Positions 52,434 to 62,456 of a stretch of DNA of 64,000 nucleotides are shown one piece after another; position 1 is the first letter of the stretch, and each line of letters opens with the position of its first letter. The stretch comes from SKVR01 sp964491395. GTDB taxonomy: Bacteria; Bacteroidota; Bacteroidia; Bacteroidales; UBA7960. Location of the stretch: NCBI GenBank assembly GCA_964491395.1, contig CAZBGI010000007.1:1-64000 (forward strand), written 5' to 3'. Under the pieces are notes generated by a model, which ran no database searches, had not been told where the DNA came from, and saw only the letters and a program-made list of their open reading frames with translations. The position numbers and the translations under genes are program-made.

Positions 52434-53906
52434 TTAGGGCATCGCTGGCAAATCCCAGCCTGACCTGTAATTATGCTGAATTAATTCTTGTGCAAATGCT
52501 TTGGCATTGATTGGATCGGTCATGGTTTTATCAAAAGTAGGGTGACCGTCGGTAATTTTAAACCCATCTTCCACGACGATTTCGAGGGTTTCATTGTCAC
52601 CAATATTGGTAAATTGCATGTTTTCGCCATCCCATTCCAGTTCTTTATTCAGTTCCTGCAGGCGAACGGCCAGCACCCCCATTACAACCATTTCGTTGAA
52701 GGGCCCTGCTTCTTTGAACGCAGAGGTGGTTGGAGTTCTGCCGGCGGGATCTTCTTTGCACGCTCTTACCCAATCCATCAAATGGTCCGATTCCACTCTT
52801 CTGAGAGTTTTGGGTACATTGGGTGTTCTTCCTGAGAGCAACCACGGACGAATCCCATAACAACCGCAGATGAGGGTATCCTTGGTTCCATGGAAAATAA
52901 CCCCTCCCCCTTCATCGTTCATATCCCGGCCCTGGGGCCATCCATCGGGCATATCCGGCCTGAGACCACCATCGTACCATGTAACCTCCACTTCGGGAAA
53001 CGACATTTTTGAGGTTGGGTCAGCAGGTCTGGCAGGAAAAATAAGTTTCACTTTCTGGGCCTGCGGTGCAGAATCCTGGAGCAGCAAAGTAGAGCGGCCC
53101 TGTGCTTTGACAGGATATCCCAACTTGAGTCCTTTGAAAACCGGGTGCAGAATATGACAAGCCATATCACCCAGGGCTCCGGTGCCGAAGTCCCACCATC
53201 CTCTGAAATTCCATGGGGTATAAATCTCATGGTAAGGGCGCATGGGTGCAGGGCCTATAAACAAATCCCAATTCAGGGTGTCAGGAACCCTTTGAACTTC
53301 TGTTGGTCGTGCCAGTCCTTGTGGCCAGATGGGACGGTCGGTGAAAGCCTCTACTTTGGTCACTTCTCCGATTTCTCCGTTCCAGAGCCACTCGCAAATC
53401 TGGTTCACTCCTTCGCCTGAAGCCCCCTGGTTGCCCATTTGTGTAGCTAGTTGATGTTTTTCAGCCAGTTTAGTTAATAATCGTGATTCATAAACAGAAT
53501 GTGTAAGGGGTTTTTCTACGTATACATGTTTTCCCATGGCCATAGCATGGGCAGCAACGGCTGCATGGGTATGATCGGCAGTGGAAACCATTACGGCATC
53601 TATACTGTCCATCATTTCATCATACATTTTGCGCCAGTCCCAATATTTTTTTGCCTGTGGAAAATAGTCGAAACATCGCTGGCTGTACCGCCAGTCTACA
53701 TCGCAAAGGGCAACGATATTTTCCGATTCCATTCCTCTGAGAACCGCAAATCCACGGCCTCCCACTCCCACACCGGCAATATTGAGTTTGTCGCTGGGAG
53801 CTTTATGCCCCAGTCCACTTATGACAGTGCCGGGCAAAATGGTGAAGCCTGCCGCAGCGAGGGCAGTGTTACCAATAAACTTTCGTCTTGAGATGTGTTC
53901 TTTCAT
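52434..53906 (-). CDS. Gfo/Idh/MocA oxidoreductase with Tat-type signal (second)
   Basis: 490 aa. A twin-arginine-like leader SRRKFIGNTALAAAGFTILP (6-25) predicts export in folded form with bound nucleotide. Rossmann motif GVGVGGRG (45-52), catalytic EKPLTHS (131-137), then the C-terminal substrate domain. Likely oxidises a sugar hydroxyl (for example C3) in the periplasm. It lies 33 bp before the DUF1080 gene and 73 bp after the first Gfo/Idh/MocA gene. The substrate is not readable from sequence. Confidence 0.88.
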   Translation of the reverse strand: MKEHISRRKFIGNTALAAAGFTILPGTVISGLGHKAPSDKLNIAGVGVGGRGFAVLRGMESENIVALCDVDWRYSQRCFDYFPQAKKYWDWRKMYDEMMDSIDAVMVSTADHTHAAVAAHAMAMGKHVYVEKPLTHSVYESRLLTKLAEKHQLATQMGNQGASGEGVNQICEWLWNGEIGEVTKVEAFTDRPIWPQGLARPTEVQRVPDTLNWDLFIGPAPMRPYHEIYTPWNFRGWWDFGTGALGDMACHILHPVFKGLKLGYPVKAQGRSTLLLQDSAPQAQKVKLIFPARPADPTSKMSFPEVEVTWYDGGLRPDMPDGWPQGRDMNDEGGGVIFHGTKDTLICGCYGIRPWLLSGRTPNVPKTLRRVESDHLMDWVRACKEDPAGRTPTTSAFKEAGPFNEMVVMGVLAVRLQELNKELEWDGENMQFTNIGDNETLEIVVEDGFKITDGHPTFDKTMTDPINAKAFAQELIQHNYRSGWDLPAMP

Positions 53907-53979
53907 CGTTCATCTGTTTAAGTTAATACTAACCCGGAACATTGTGAATTTGCATTTCAACCTTTTCTCCATCCAATTT

Positions 53980-55569
53980 TTAGCCGAAAACAATCTCTTT
54001 TTTGTCCCGATCCCAAAATACTTTCTTCTGGTTACGGTAGGAAACCGTACCCATGTGTGCTGTAATTGCTTCGTCAACAGATTCTTTTATCCCGCAGCTT
54101 ACGGGGCTTACATTCCGAATAGCATCGATCCATTCTTTAACATGAAGGTGGGCTGTATCTACTTGCTGTCCTCCACGATATGTGTAAAGCAGCCCGCGTT
54201 GGGCAAAATACTGTTCTGTGGGCGAGGAGATGGCATCAATACTACCCCTGCCGGGCACATGAGTAATCATGGGTGCGTGTGTGGGGATTACACCCTCTTC
54301 AATAGCGGTTTTATATCGGGTAGAGTCTCTGTCGGCATACACCATTAGATCATTGTCCAGCTCCATATACGCATCGTGCCCGAAGAACGTTTTTTTGCGA
54401 TGCTGGCTGTTGGCCAGGGTAGCACTATAAAGCAGATTCATATTGAGTTTTTGAAACTCGTAGCTAACATGAAGCACGTCAGGTACCTCACGGCCGTCTT
54501 TCCAATAGTATATCCCACCGGATGCAGCGGCAGTATCAGGGATGCCTACATCTAACACCTGATTGACAACATCGTATTCGTGGGTGAAAAGATCGCCTGT
54601 GAGGCCTGTGCTGTAATCCCACCAGCAACGCCAGCGGAAGAACCGCTCAGCACTGAAAGGGTGGTTGGGGGCATTTCCTAAAAACTGCTTCCAGTCGACA
54701 TTTTGAGGTGTTGTTTCGGGATGTATGTCATATACCCAGGCACCCCAGGGAGAATTACGGTTGGTGAAAGTCTCCACCATGGATATTTTTCCCAGTATGT
54801 TCTTTTTAATTACTTCTCTGGCCTTCAGGTGGCTTTCGATCTGTCTGTTTTGATGCCCCAGTTGAAAAACAACGTTATTTGCCTTTACAGCCTGCTCAAT
54901 GGCATAAGTTTCCTTCACAGTAAGACTAAGAGGCTTTTCAGCATAAATATGTTTACCTGCTCTGGCAGCATCAATAATCATCCGGGCATGCCAGTGATCG
55001 GGGGTGGCAATTACCACGGCATCAATATCGTCGGAAGCGAGTAAATCTTTATAGTTTTGGTAAACTTTAGCCGGTTTGGCTCTTTTCCCGTTGGTACCAT
55101 TGCGGTAAAGGTTGGAAGAAGCTTCCAGTCCTGCATCACGATGGACTGTAAAAACGTCACATATCCCGGTAATGGCTACATTCAGGTCCTCCATTTGCCG
55201 ATACATTTCCAGGCGGGTATCCTGCTTGTTGAGTTTTGCTGATTTAGTCCATTCATCAATCCATTTGGGTTGTATAAAGCCCAGAGAACGCATCAGATAC
55301 AAACCACGCCCCCCGGTTCCGATGATTCCTAGCCGTAAAGTAGAAGAATCTCCGGTACGCCTTTCATCGACAGATGAAGCTTCCGTCGCTTTTGCATCAA
55401 GGCTGAGTGTTTTAAGCAACTCGCTGTGCTTATAGTGTTCCAGCTGCTTCTTTCTAAAAGCACCGTAAAGCAAGGCTCCGACAACAGGAAGTGTAGCCAG
55501 GCTCTTCAACACATCGCGCCTTCCTATCTTGTTATTTTTATTTTCCTTGTTGAGATTATTGTTTTCCAT
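53980..55569 (-). CDS. Gfo/Idh/MocA oxidoreductase with Tat-type signal (first)
   Basis: 529 aa. A longer N-terminal Asn/Lys-rich tail precedes GRRDVLKSLATLPVVGALLYG (16-36), a twin-arginine-like export signal. Rossmann motif GIIGTGGRG (81-89), DHWHARM (191-197) and EKPLSLT (211-217). Distantly related to the next gene's product, so the pair may act on different sugars or as a heteromer. It starts with a one-base overlap with the doxX gene, showing translational coupling of the two. Confidence 0.88.
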   Translation of the reverse strand: MENNNLNKENKNNKIGRRDVLKSLATLPVVGALLYGAFRKKQLEHYKHSELLKTLSLDAKATEASSVDERRTGDSSTLRLGIIGTGGRGLYLMRSLGFIQPKWIDEWTKSAKLNKQDTRLEMYRQMEDLNVAITGICDVFTVHRDAGLEASSNLYRNGTNGKRAKPAKVYQNYKDLLASDDIDAVVIATPDHWHARMIIDAARAGKHIYAEKPLSLTVKETYAIEQAVKANNVVFQLGHQNRQIESHLKAREVIKKNILGKISMVETFTNRNSPWGAWVYDIHPETTPQNVDWKQFLGNAPNHPFSAERFFRWRCWWDYSTGLTGDLFTHEYDVVNQVLDVGIPDTAAASGGIYYWKDGREVPDVLHVSYEFQKLNMNLLYSATLANSQHRKKTFFGHDAYMELDNDLMVYADRDSTRYKTAIEEGVIPTHAPMITHVPGRGSIDAISSPTEQYFAQRGLLYTYRGGQQVDTAHLHVKEWIDAIRNVSPVSCGIKESVDEAITAHMGTVSYRNQKKVFWDRDKKEIVFG

Positions 55570-56051
55570 TATCTGCTTTTGTAATGGTTGATAAGTCGGT
55601 CAATACCCAAAATATGTCCGGTGGGAAACACGAACAACACAGCAACAGCCAGCAATTCGATAAGATTTTTATTCACCCAAAGGTAACTTCCTTCACCGGG
55701 AAAAATATAATCGGCCATCATAAGAGGCGGGTGGGCAACATAATAAAACAGGAGCATGATCATTGCCCCGATTTTCGCTGCACGACTAAACAGCCCGGTA
55801 ATCATAGCAAAACCTATCAGGGTAAGCCCCCATACATTCAAAAAATCTACGGCATGTAACACGGTAGGATGTGTAGCCATACTTTGAAAAAGTCCCGAAA
55901 ACCAACCTTTACTATCCATTAAATATCCATAAGATGACCAGGAAGGCTGAAGAATCTTCACCACACCCTCATACATCAAATGCCACCCGATAACTATCCG
56001 CAATGCAATAAGGAAGATCAGCTGAGACCGGGTATAGTTGAGTTTTTTCAT
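55569..56051 (-). CDS. DoxX-family membrane protein
   Basis: 160 aa with four membrane helices and the family pattern RIVIGWHLMYEGVVKIL near the N-terminus. DoxX relatives are quinone-linked membrane subunits (as in thiosulfate:quinone oxidoreductase). Coupled by a one-base overlap to an exported oxidoreductase gene, it could pass the oxidoreductase's electrons to the menaquinone pool; this is inference. Confidence 0.85.
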   Translation of the reverse strand: MKKLNYTRSQLIFLIALRIVIGWHLMYEGVVKILQPSWSSYGYLMDSKGWFSGLFQSMATHPTVLHAVDFLNVWGLTLIGFAMITGLFSRAAKIGAMIMLLFYYVAHPPLMMADYIFPGEGSYLWVNKNLIELLAVAVLFVFPTGHILGIDRLINHYKSR

Positions 56052-56096
56052 AAGAGAGAATTGTTGTTATTTGACCAGGGGAGATAGTCTTCAGGT

Positions 56097-56969
56097 TTAT
56101 TTCACAAATTCGGCATTCCTCAAATATTCAAGGCTCTTTCGTACACTTTCCAGCGGTTCGTAGTTGTAGTTTTCTACCTCAACCACAAGGTATTCCATCC
56201 CTGATTTTTCGGCAGCAGAGAATATCCTTTCAAAATTCATTTCGCCACTGGCACCCAATTCAGCATGATCTTTTACATGCCAGAGTTCAAAACGACCCGG
56301 ATAGCGTTCAAAATAATCTACCGCATCAGCACCTCCCTTCTCAATCCAATACAGGTCGAGTTGAAAAAACACATGGTCGGAATGGGTATTTTTGAGCATA
56401 CGGTCGTAGATAACTTTTCCTTCAAGGCTTTTAAACTCTACCGCGTGGTTGTGAAAACCCAATTGCAATCCTGCTTCATTGCACATGCTACCAGCCAGGT
56501 TCAACATTTCAATGTACCTGTCCAGCACATCAACGTCCCGGGTAGCTTCTCTTCCCATGGAGGCCAGTACCAGATATTGTACGCCGGCATGTTCATGTGC
56601 ATCAATACATTGCTTCCACCATTGCTGTATCTGGGTATCAGTTAAACCCTCAACATTCAAATTAACATGGGAGCTGAGAAAATCCAAACCGGAGGATTCA
56701 ACCAGTTCCCGAAAAACTTCGGGTTTCATGCCATAAAACTCTCCATCGCTATATCCCGCAGCTTCTATGAACCCATAACCCATTGAGGCCAATGATTTCA
56801 GGGTTTGCGCAGGATTTTGGGCCATATCATCCCGAACCGACCAAAGCTGAATTCCAATATATTTTTCTGTGGGAGCAGTGTTTTCACAAGACATAAGCAT
56901 GCTGTTTATAAGTATCAGCCCCCCAAAAAGCCACAGTTTTGGGGCATTTCCCATGTTTCCTTTTTGCAT
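56097..56969 (-). CDS. Sugar phosphate isomerase/epimerase-like lipoprotein
   Basis: 290 aa from ATG 56969; nine upstream codons are excluded because they overlap the promoter. Lipoprotein signal with lipobox LMSC (C28), then an AP-endonuclease-2/xylose-isomerase-like TIM barrel: IGIQLWSVRDDM, GYGFIEAAGY, LQLGFHNHAVEF, FFQLDLYWIEKGG, WHVKDH, EYLVVEVENY supply the usual metal-binding Glu/His/Asp set. It may isomerise or dehydrate an oxidised sugar in the periplasm. First gene of the sugar-oxidation operon. Confidence 0.87.
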   Translation of the reverse strand: MQKGNMGNAPKLWLFGGLILINSMLMSCENTAPTEKYIGIQLWSVRDDMAQNPAQTLKSLASMGYGFIEAAGYSDGEFYGMKPEVFRELVESSGLDFLSSHVNLNVEGLTDTQIQQWWKQCIDAHEHAGVQYLVLASMGREATRDVDVLDRYIEMLNLAGSMCNEAGLQLGFHNHAVEFKSLEGKVIYDRMLKNTHSDHVFFQLDLYWIEKGGADAVDYFERYPGRFELWHVKDHAELGASGEMNFERIFSAAEKSGMEYLVVEVENYNYEPLESVRKSLEYLRNAEFVK

Positions 56970-56993
56970 ATCATGCTTTTTAAAGGTGTATAA

Positions 56994-57023
56994 CAAAGGT
57001 AATTATCCCTGCAAGGTATCAAA
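56994..57023 (-). promoter_or_regulatory. Promoter of the sugar-oxidation operon
   Basis: Minus strand: TTTG (57020-57023), an 18-bp spacer, then TACCTTTG (56994-57001). Both elements match the Bacteroidota consensus perfectly. The leader is ~18 nt. Confidence 0.65.
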
Positions 57024-57245
57024 TTTACAAAATTTTGCATAAACCCGACCCAACATTTTTAACTTTTACAGGCGAAAAACTGAGGGACCAGGAATAGTGT
57101 CAAAAAAATTATCATATATTTACACCTTCGTTACAGACTGTTGATCATTTGGGACACTAGCACTAGTATTGCATTGCTTTTTTGAGCAGAAGAACTTTGT
57201 TGCTGTGCAAAAATTATCATAAATCACACAAACAAATTTTGAGCT

Positions 57246-58673
57246 ATGAACAACTTATCCAAAGAAACGAAGGGCAAGACCAACATGCCCCGTATCATCT
57301 TTTTGTCTGCCGTTGCCGCCCTGGGGGGATTTCTGTTTGGCTTTGACAGCGGTGTAATCAATGGCACGGTAGATGCCTTGCAGAGATCGTTTGATTCTGA
57401 CGCAGTAGGAACAGGCTTTAATGTTGCTTCGATGTTGCTGGGATGTGCAGCGGGTGCATTTTTTGCCGGGAACCTTGCCGACAGGTTTGGCCGTAAATAT
57501 GTTTTGATACTTGCCGCTGCAGCTTTTATCGTCAGTGCGTGGGGTTCAGGCATTTCATCCAGCTCAACAGAATTTGTGATGTTTCGTATTTTGGGCGGAC
57601 TGGCAGTAGGGGCTGCCAGCATTCTTTCTCCGGCCTACATTGGTGAGATTGCTCCGCCACATATTCGTGGTAAACTCATTTCATTGCAACAGCTGGCCAT
57701 CGTATTAGGCCTGTTTTTTGCCTTTTTCAGCAATTACAACCTTGCCAATACCTCTGGCAGTGCATCCCATGAGCTATGGTGGGGTTTTCAGACCTGGCAA
57801 TGGATGTTCTGGATAGAGTTGATTCCCGCTTCATTATTTTTCCTCTTCCTGCTCTTTATTCCTGAATCGCCTCGTTTTCTGGTGGCAGCAAATAAAGCGG
57901 ACAAAGCCATTGATGTGCTGGCCAGACTCACCAACCAAGAACTGGCCAGAAAACAGGTAGACGAGATAAAGACAACCGTATACCGGGAACGCAAGCCCAG
58001 CATGCGGGATATCATTAACACAAAAACCGGGAAAGTGCATTCCATTATATGGGTGGGAATTGCACTGGCAGCATTGCAACAATTTACCGGAATCAATGTA
58101 GTATTCTATTACGGGTCGGTATTGTGGCAAGCGGCAGGGTTTACTGAAGCAGATGCTTTGTTGCAAAATGTTATCAGTGGGTCAGTAAACATTGCCTTTA
58201 CGATTGTGGCTATTTTGCTGGTAGAACGATTGGGACGCAAGCTATTGCTGATGATAGGTGGTTTGGGACAGGCATTTATGCTGGGTGCACTGGCTTTGTT
58301 GTTTTCAACGGGCACTATCGGTGCTGGCGGCAGCCTTACATTGCCGGGCAACAATGGTTTGTATGCACTCATAGCCGCCAATGGATACATTGCATTTTTC
58401 GCTTTTACCTGGGGTCCCATCATGTGGGTAATGCTGGGAGAAATGTTCTCCAACAAATTCAGAGGAGCAGCACTGGCACTGGCCGGTTTGGTGCAATGGG
58501 GTTCCAACTTTCTTATTACCATTACCTTCCCGATAATGCTGGCAAGCATCGGCCTGGGAGTTTCTTATGGTATCTACGCCGCTTTCGGAGTCATTGCGTT
58601 CCTTGTTGTTAAAAACAAAGTAACGGAAACCAGGGGAAAAACCCTTGAGGACATCTCCAGGGAACAGGAATAA
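57246..58673 (+). CDS. Sugar porter (MFS) transporter
   Basis: 475 aa with 12 predicted membrane helices. Sugar-porter motifs: NLADRFGRK (76-84), PESPRFL (206-212, end of helix 6), a second VERLGRKLLL in the middle, and QQFTGINVVFYY for sugar binding. It imports a monosaccharide with H+. Divergent from the sugar-oxidation operon (about 0.28 kb between starts), so it may take up its product. Confidence 0.93.
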   Translation: MNNLSKETKGKTNMPRIIFLSAVAALGGFLFGFDSGVINGTVDALQRSFDSDAVGTGFNVASMLLGCAAGAFFAGNLADRFGRKYVLILAAAAFIVSAWGSGISSSSTEFVMFRILGGLAVGAASILSPAYIGEIAPPHIRGKLISLQQLAIVLGLFFAFFSNYNLANTSGSASHELWWGFQTWQWMFWIELIPASLFFLFLLFIPESPRFLVAANKADKAIDVLARLTNQELARKQVDEIKTTVYRERKPSMRDIINTKTGKVHSIIWVGIALAALQQFTGINVVFYYGSVLWQAAGFTEADALLQNVISGSVNIAFTIVAILLVERLGRKLLLMIGGLGQAFMLGALALLFSTGTIGAGGSLTLPGNNGLYALIAANGYIAFFAFTWGPIMWVMLGEMFSNKFRGAALALAGLVQWGSNFLITITFPIMLASIGLGVSYGIYAAFGVIAFLVVKNKVTETRGKTLEDISREQE

Positions 58674-58691
58674 TTATCCGCTGCAGACTAT

Positions 58692-58727
58692 ACAACAAAG
58701 GCTTTCCTCGCGGAAAGCCTTTGTTGT
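58692..58727 (+). terminator. Perfect 16-bp hairpin after the sugar porter gene
   Basis: ACAACAAAGGCTTTCC / GGAAAGCCTTTGTTGT with loop TCGC. No T-run follows, so termination is plausible but an mRNA-stabilising role is possible too. Confidence 0.55.
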
Positions 58728-58923
58728 AAAAACAGTTAATATTTGCATTCCAAACCCGGATCCCAATCGGCTGCCCCGAAACAATTTCAGCAAATCAGAA
58801 ATAACAACCAAAATGAATCAATGCTCCCAGTTTCATCGCCGGTAATCGCATGGCCGAAAGTATAACCAGAAGCAGAGCAGTGAAAATGGATGATTAAGAA
58901 ATTTTCTCTTGCGGCAATTTGGG

Positions 58924-59133
58924 TTATTTTTTGCGTCCGGCAAAAACAACTACACCTCCTACTACCATGGCGGCAACGCCAATCCATGGAGATAAATTAA
59001 ACTCGTGCTCTTCTTCCTGCGTCAATTCAATTTCACCCAACTCTACAACTTCTTCTTCTGTTTTAAAGCTAACTCCTGTAAAGATGGTGAAAAGCAGACC
59101 CAGCACAATAAGGATGATTCCAAAAGTTTTCAT
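58924..59133 (-). CDS. Small two-helix membrane protein
   Basis: 69 aa from ATG 59133 (MKTFGIILIVLGLLFTIFTG). Two hydrophobic helices (~3-20 and ~47-64) are joined by an acidic Glu-rich loop; the tail is GRKK. No family with known function recognised. It lies just downstream of the csbD-like gene on the same strand, so both may belong to a stress or envelope regulon. Confidence 0.6.
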   Translation of the reverse strand: MKTFGIILIVLGLLFTIFTGVSFKTEEEVVELGEIELTQEEEHEFNLSPWIGVAAMVVGGVVVFAGRKK

Positions 59134-59196
59134 TTTATGGTGTTTTATGTTCAATAAATCATTTAATTATCTTCATAAATAAACTGATTGCAGTCT

Positions 59197-59382
59197 TTAT
59201 AGCTTGCTTAACTCTTCTTCCAGCTCTTTACGTTCTTTGCTTAACTTTTGCTGAAGTCTGCCAATCAGTTCGTCCTCCTGCCCTTCAATATAAAGCAAGT
59301 CATCATCGGTAAGAACAGAATATTTTTGTTTTAGCTTACCCTTGATCTCATTCCAGTTTCCTTTAATTTTCAACTTGTTCAT
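59197..59382 (-). CDS. CsbD-like general stress protein
   Basis: 61 aa, highly charged and helical. KIKGNWNEIKGKLKQKYSVLTDDDL is the CsbD-family signature. Members are stress-induced small proteins of unknown mechanism. 63 bp upstream of the small membrane protein gene. Confidence 0.85.
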   Translation of the reverse strand: MNKLKIKGNWNEIKGKLKQKYSVLTDDDLLYIEGQEDELIGRLQQKLSKERKELEEELSKL

Positions 59383-59774
59383 AATAGTAATTATTTACGT
59401 CAGACAATATGTTACCTAATTAATTTCACAATAGCAATTGAAAACATCATGCCCTTTATTGTCAAAAGGACAAAAACCACCTGTAAGTGATTGATTAAAA
59501 GTAGTTATACACCTATTAACGACAGACAGTTTAATGAAAAGCACACAGATAACTTAGCCCCACATGGTCTACATAGTGTGGAAGAATATCAACAACACCA
59601 TAATCCATAGTTCAGGTTTTCATTGAGTTTGCTTTTTCTCTCAAGCTCAATTTACCAGTTACCAGCTGCAGACAGGAGGAAAAAAGCAACCCCTCCGGTA
59701 CACTCACCGGAAGGGTTCAAGTCATAATTCAGGCCGATAGAACTATGAAAAGGAATAATGATAAGAAAAACCTT
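59383..59774. other. Intergenic region between csbD and nrdJ
   Basis: About 390 bp without a gene. It holds the nrdJ terminator at its right end and presumably the csbD promoter at its left; no clear -7 element was found. Confidence 0.45.
59680..59717 (-). terminator. Terminator of nrdJ
   Basis: AACCCCTCCGGT (59688-59699) and ACCGGAAGGGTT (59706-59717) pair with one mismatch. On the minus strand GCTTTTTTCC follows. It lies ~58 bp past the nrdJ stop. Confidence 0.7.
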
Positions 59775-62456
59775 TCAACCACATTTACTCTCACCACAGT
59801 GGGTACATATCAGGCAGCCTTCCTGGTAAATAACAGACTCCTGCCTGCAGGTTTTGCAAATACGGCCCTGCGCCTTCGTTCCGTCAGGAATGAATCTTTT
59901 GAGGGCACGTACCAGACCGTTTTTCCAGGTATGAAGTGTATCGCTGCTCAGGTTCATATCTTCAATTACGTCCACTACAGAGGGAAGGGGCATTCCGTGC
60001 CGCAGAATACCGGAAATCAATTTGGCGTAGTTCCAGTATTCCTTATCAAAACTTCGGGACAATCCTTCAATAGTAATTTTGTATCCATCCAGATCATCAA
60101 ATTGGAAATCATACCGTTTGTCACCGTTGGATAATTTGTTTTTAATCACCCGGCCTTTTTCAACGTATGGGGGCAGATAAAACCCCTCTGCTTTTCCGGT
60201 AAATATTTCGTAGGGACGATCATGAAGAATACCCACTACCGCAACCCATTTCTCGGAATTATTATTAAACCTTACCACTTCGGCATCCAGAACCTTGGGT
60301 CGTTTGGGTGCATTGGTTTCCTTAAATTCACTATCTTTCTCCTTTTTATTATCAGATACCAATACACCGGAACGAGAACCGTCGCGATATACCGTAACCC
60401 CTTTGCATCCGCTTTCCCAGGCAGTTTGATAAATCTGGCCTACCAGCTCTTCAGTAACTTCGTTGGGAATATTCACGGTAACACTGATAGAATGATCCAC
60501 CCATTTTTGCACCGCGCCCTGCATGGTAACTTTCGCTACCCAATCCACGTCGTTGGCAGTGGCCTTGTGGTAAGGTGATTTTGCGATGATGCTGTCGAGG
60601 TCTTCCTGTTTCATGTGTTTCACCTCTTTCACATCGTAACCATTGATTACCAACCAATCTTCAAATTTATGGTGAAACACATTGTACTCTTCCCAATGAT
60701 CGCCTACCTCATCGACAAAGTCAATCCTCACATTTTTGTCATTGGGATTTACTTTTCTTCTTCTTTTATAAGAAACCATAAATACGGGCTCAATACCTGA
60801 AGTGGTCTGAGTCATGAGCGAAACACTTCCTGTAGGTGCAATGGTAAGCAGGGCAATATTTCTGCGACCATTTTTCATCATGAGTTCTTTCAACGAAGGA
60901 TCAGCCTCGAACAAGCGATTGATGAAAGGATTATTGGCTTCGCGCCTGGCGTCGTATACAGTGAAAGGTCCTCTTTCTCCTGCCATGATACTTGATGAGC
61001 GGTAGGCTTCAATGGCCAGTGTTTTATGAATTTTGACTGAAAAATCAGTAGCCTCAGGGGTACCATACCTGTATCCCAATGCGGCAATCATGTCACCTTC
61101 GGCGGTAATGCCCACGCCTGTGCGACGACCTTGAATACACTTTTCCCTGATCTTTTTCCACAATTCCAGCTCTACATTCTTCACTTCCTGATCTTCGGGG
61201 TCCGACTCTATCTTAGCCAGAATGGCATCAATTTTTTCCAGTTCCAGATCAATGATGTCATCCATCATACGCTGGGCATGCTGCACATGTTCTTTGAACA
61301 AATCGAAATCAAAAGAAGCATCAGGTTGGAAAGGATTTTTCACATAGCCAAACAGGTTGATGGCCAGCAGGCGGCAGCTATCATAAGGACACAACGGAAT
61401 CTCACCACACGGGTTGGTGGAAACGGTGGTAAACCCCAGGTCTGCGTAACAATCGGGGATGGATTCACGAATTACAGTATCCCAGAAAAGGATGCCTGGT
61501 TCGGCTGAACGCCATGCGTTGTGAACAATCTTGTTCCACAGGAAACGGGCATCGATGTCCTTGGTGTAAGTTGGGTTTTCAGATTCAACAGGATATTTCT
61601 GGGTAAAAGGTTTGTTATGAACTACCGCCTTCATAAAGTCGTCGGTAATTTTCACGGAAACATTGGCACCCGTAACTTTTCCCTCTTCAAGTTTTGCATT
61701 GATAAAACCCTCGGAATCAGGATGGGTAATAGAAACACTTAACATAAGGGCTCCACGGCGGCCATCCTGGGCCACCTCCCGGGTTGAATTGGAGTACCGC
61801 TCCATAAAAGGAACCAGGCCGGTTGAAGTAAGGGCACTGTTTTTCACCGGGCTCCCTTTAGGACGAATGTGAGAAAGATCATGCCCCACTCCACCGCGGC
61901 GTTTCATCAGTTGCACCTGTTCTTCATCGACCTTCATAATCCCACCATATGAATCCGCATTGCGATTGCCAATAACAAAACAATTGGACAATGAGCCTAT
62001 CTGAAAAGGATTACCAATTCCTGCCATAGGGCTGCCCTGGGGTACGATGTACTGAAAGTTTTGTAACAATGAAAAAATCTTTTCTTCTGACAAAGGATTG
62101 GGATATTTCTTCTCGATTCGTGCAAGTTCCCCGGCAAGACGACGATGCATATCATCAGGCGTGAGTTCATATATATTTCCTGCAGAGTCTTTCAGAGCAT
62201 ATTTATTTACCCAAACCCCTGCCGCAAGACTATCCCCTTTAAAATATTTGGTGGATTTCTCTACGGCCTCATTGTAGGAATATTTCTTCCGTTCAACCGA
62301 AGGTTGGTGTTCTGAAGGCTTTTTTTCTTCTTCTTTGTTTTCAACCGGGGGTGTTTGAACCGCTCTTTTTCCTAAAACTTCATTGTAAATATTGCTTTCT
62401 TCTGCTTTTTTTTCTTTTTCACCTATAACTGTTTGATAGCTTGCACTATTGTCCAT
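59775..62456 (-). CDS. nrdJ: Adenosylcobalamin-dependent (class II) ribonucleotide reductase
   Basis: 893 aa. A Glu/Lys-rich tail (~1-57) precedes the catalytic barrel. C159 (LSNCFV) and C361 (DSCRLLAINL) are the likely reducing pair and C350 in STNPCGEIP the thiyl-radical cysteine, with E352. The C-terminus ends in a Cys-rich tail (CKTC … CLICTHCGESKC) that may bind zinc or relay electrons. It makes deoxyribonucleotides with B12 and works with or without oxygen. It seems to be transcribed alone. Confidence 0.95.
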   Translation of the reverse strand: MDNSASYQTVIGEKEKKAEESNIYNEVLGKRAVQTPPVENKEEEKKPSEHQPSVERKKYSYNEAVEKSTKYFKGDSLAAGVWVNKYALKDSAGNIYELTPDDMHRRLAGELARIEKKYPNPLSEEKIFSLLQNFQYIVPQGSPMAGIGNPFQIGSLSNCFVIGNRNADSYGGIMKVDEEQVQLMKRRGGVGHDLSHIRPKGSPVKNSALTSTGLVPFMERYSNSTREVAQDGRRGALMLSVSITHPDSEGFINAKLEEGKVTGANVSVKITDDFMKAVVHNKPFTQKYPVESENPTYTKDIDARFLWNKIVHNAWRSAEPGILFWDTVIRESIPDCYADLGFTTVSTNPCGEIPLCPYDSCRLLAINLFGYVKNPFQPDASFDFDLFKEHVQHAQRMMDDIIDLELEKIDAILAKIESDPEDQEVKNVELELWKKIREKCIQGRRTGVGITAEGDMIAALGYRYGTPEATDFSVKIHKTLAIEAYRSSSIMAGERGPFTVYDARREANNPFINRLFEADPSLKELMMKNGRRNIALLTIAPTGSVSLMTQTTSGIEPVFMVSYKRRRKVNPNDKNVRIDFVDEVGDHWEEYNVFHHKFEDWLVINGYDVKEVKHMKQEDLDSIIAKSPYHKATANDVDWVAKVTMQGAVQKWVDHSISVTVNIPNEVTEELVGQIYQTAWESGCKGVTVYRDGSRSGVLVSDNKKEKDSEFKETNAPKRPKVLDAEVVRFNNNSEKWVAVVGILHDRPYEIFTGKAEGFYLPPYVEKGRVIKNKLSNGDKRYDFQFDDLDGYKITIEGLSRSFDKEYWNYAKLISGILRHGMPLPSVVDVIEDMNLSSDTLHTWKNGLVRALKRFIPDGTKAQGRICKTCRQESVIYQEGCLICTHCGESKCG

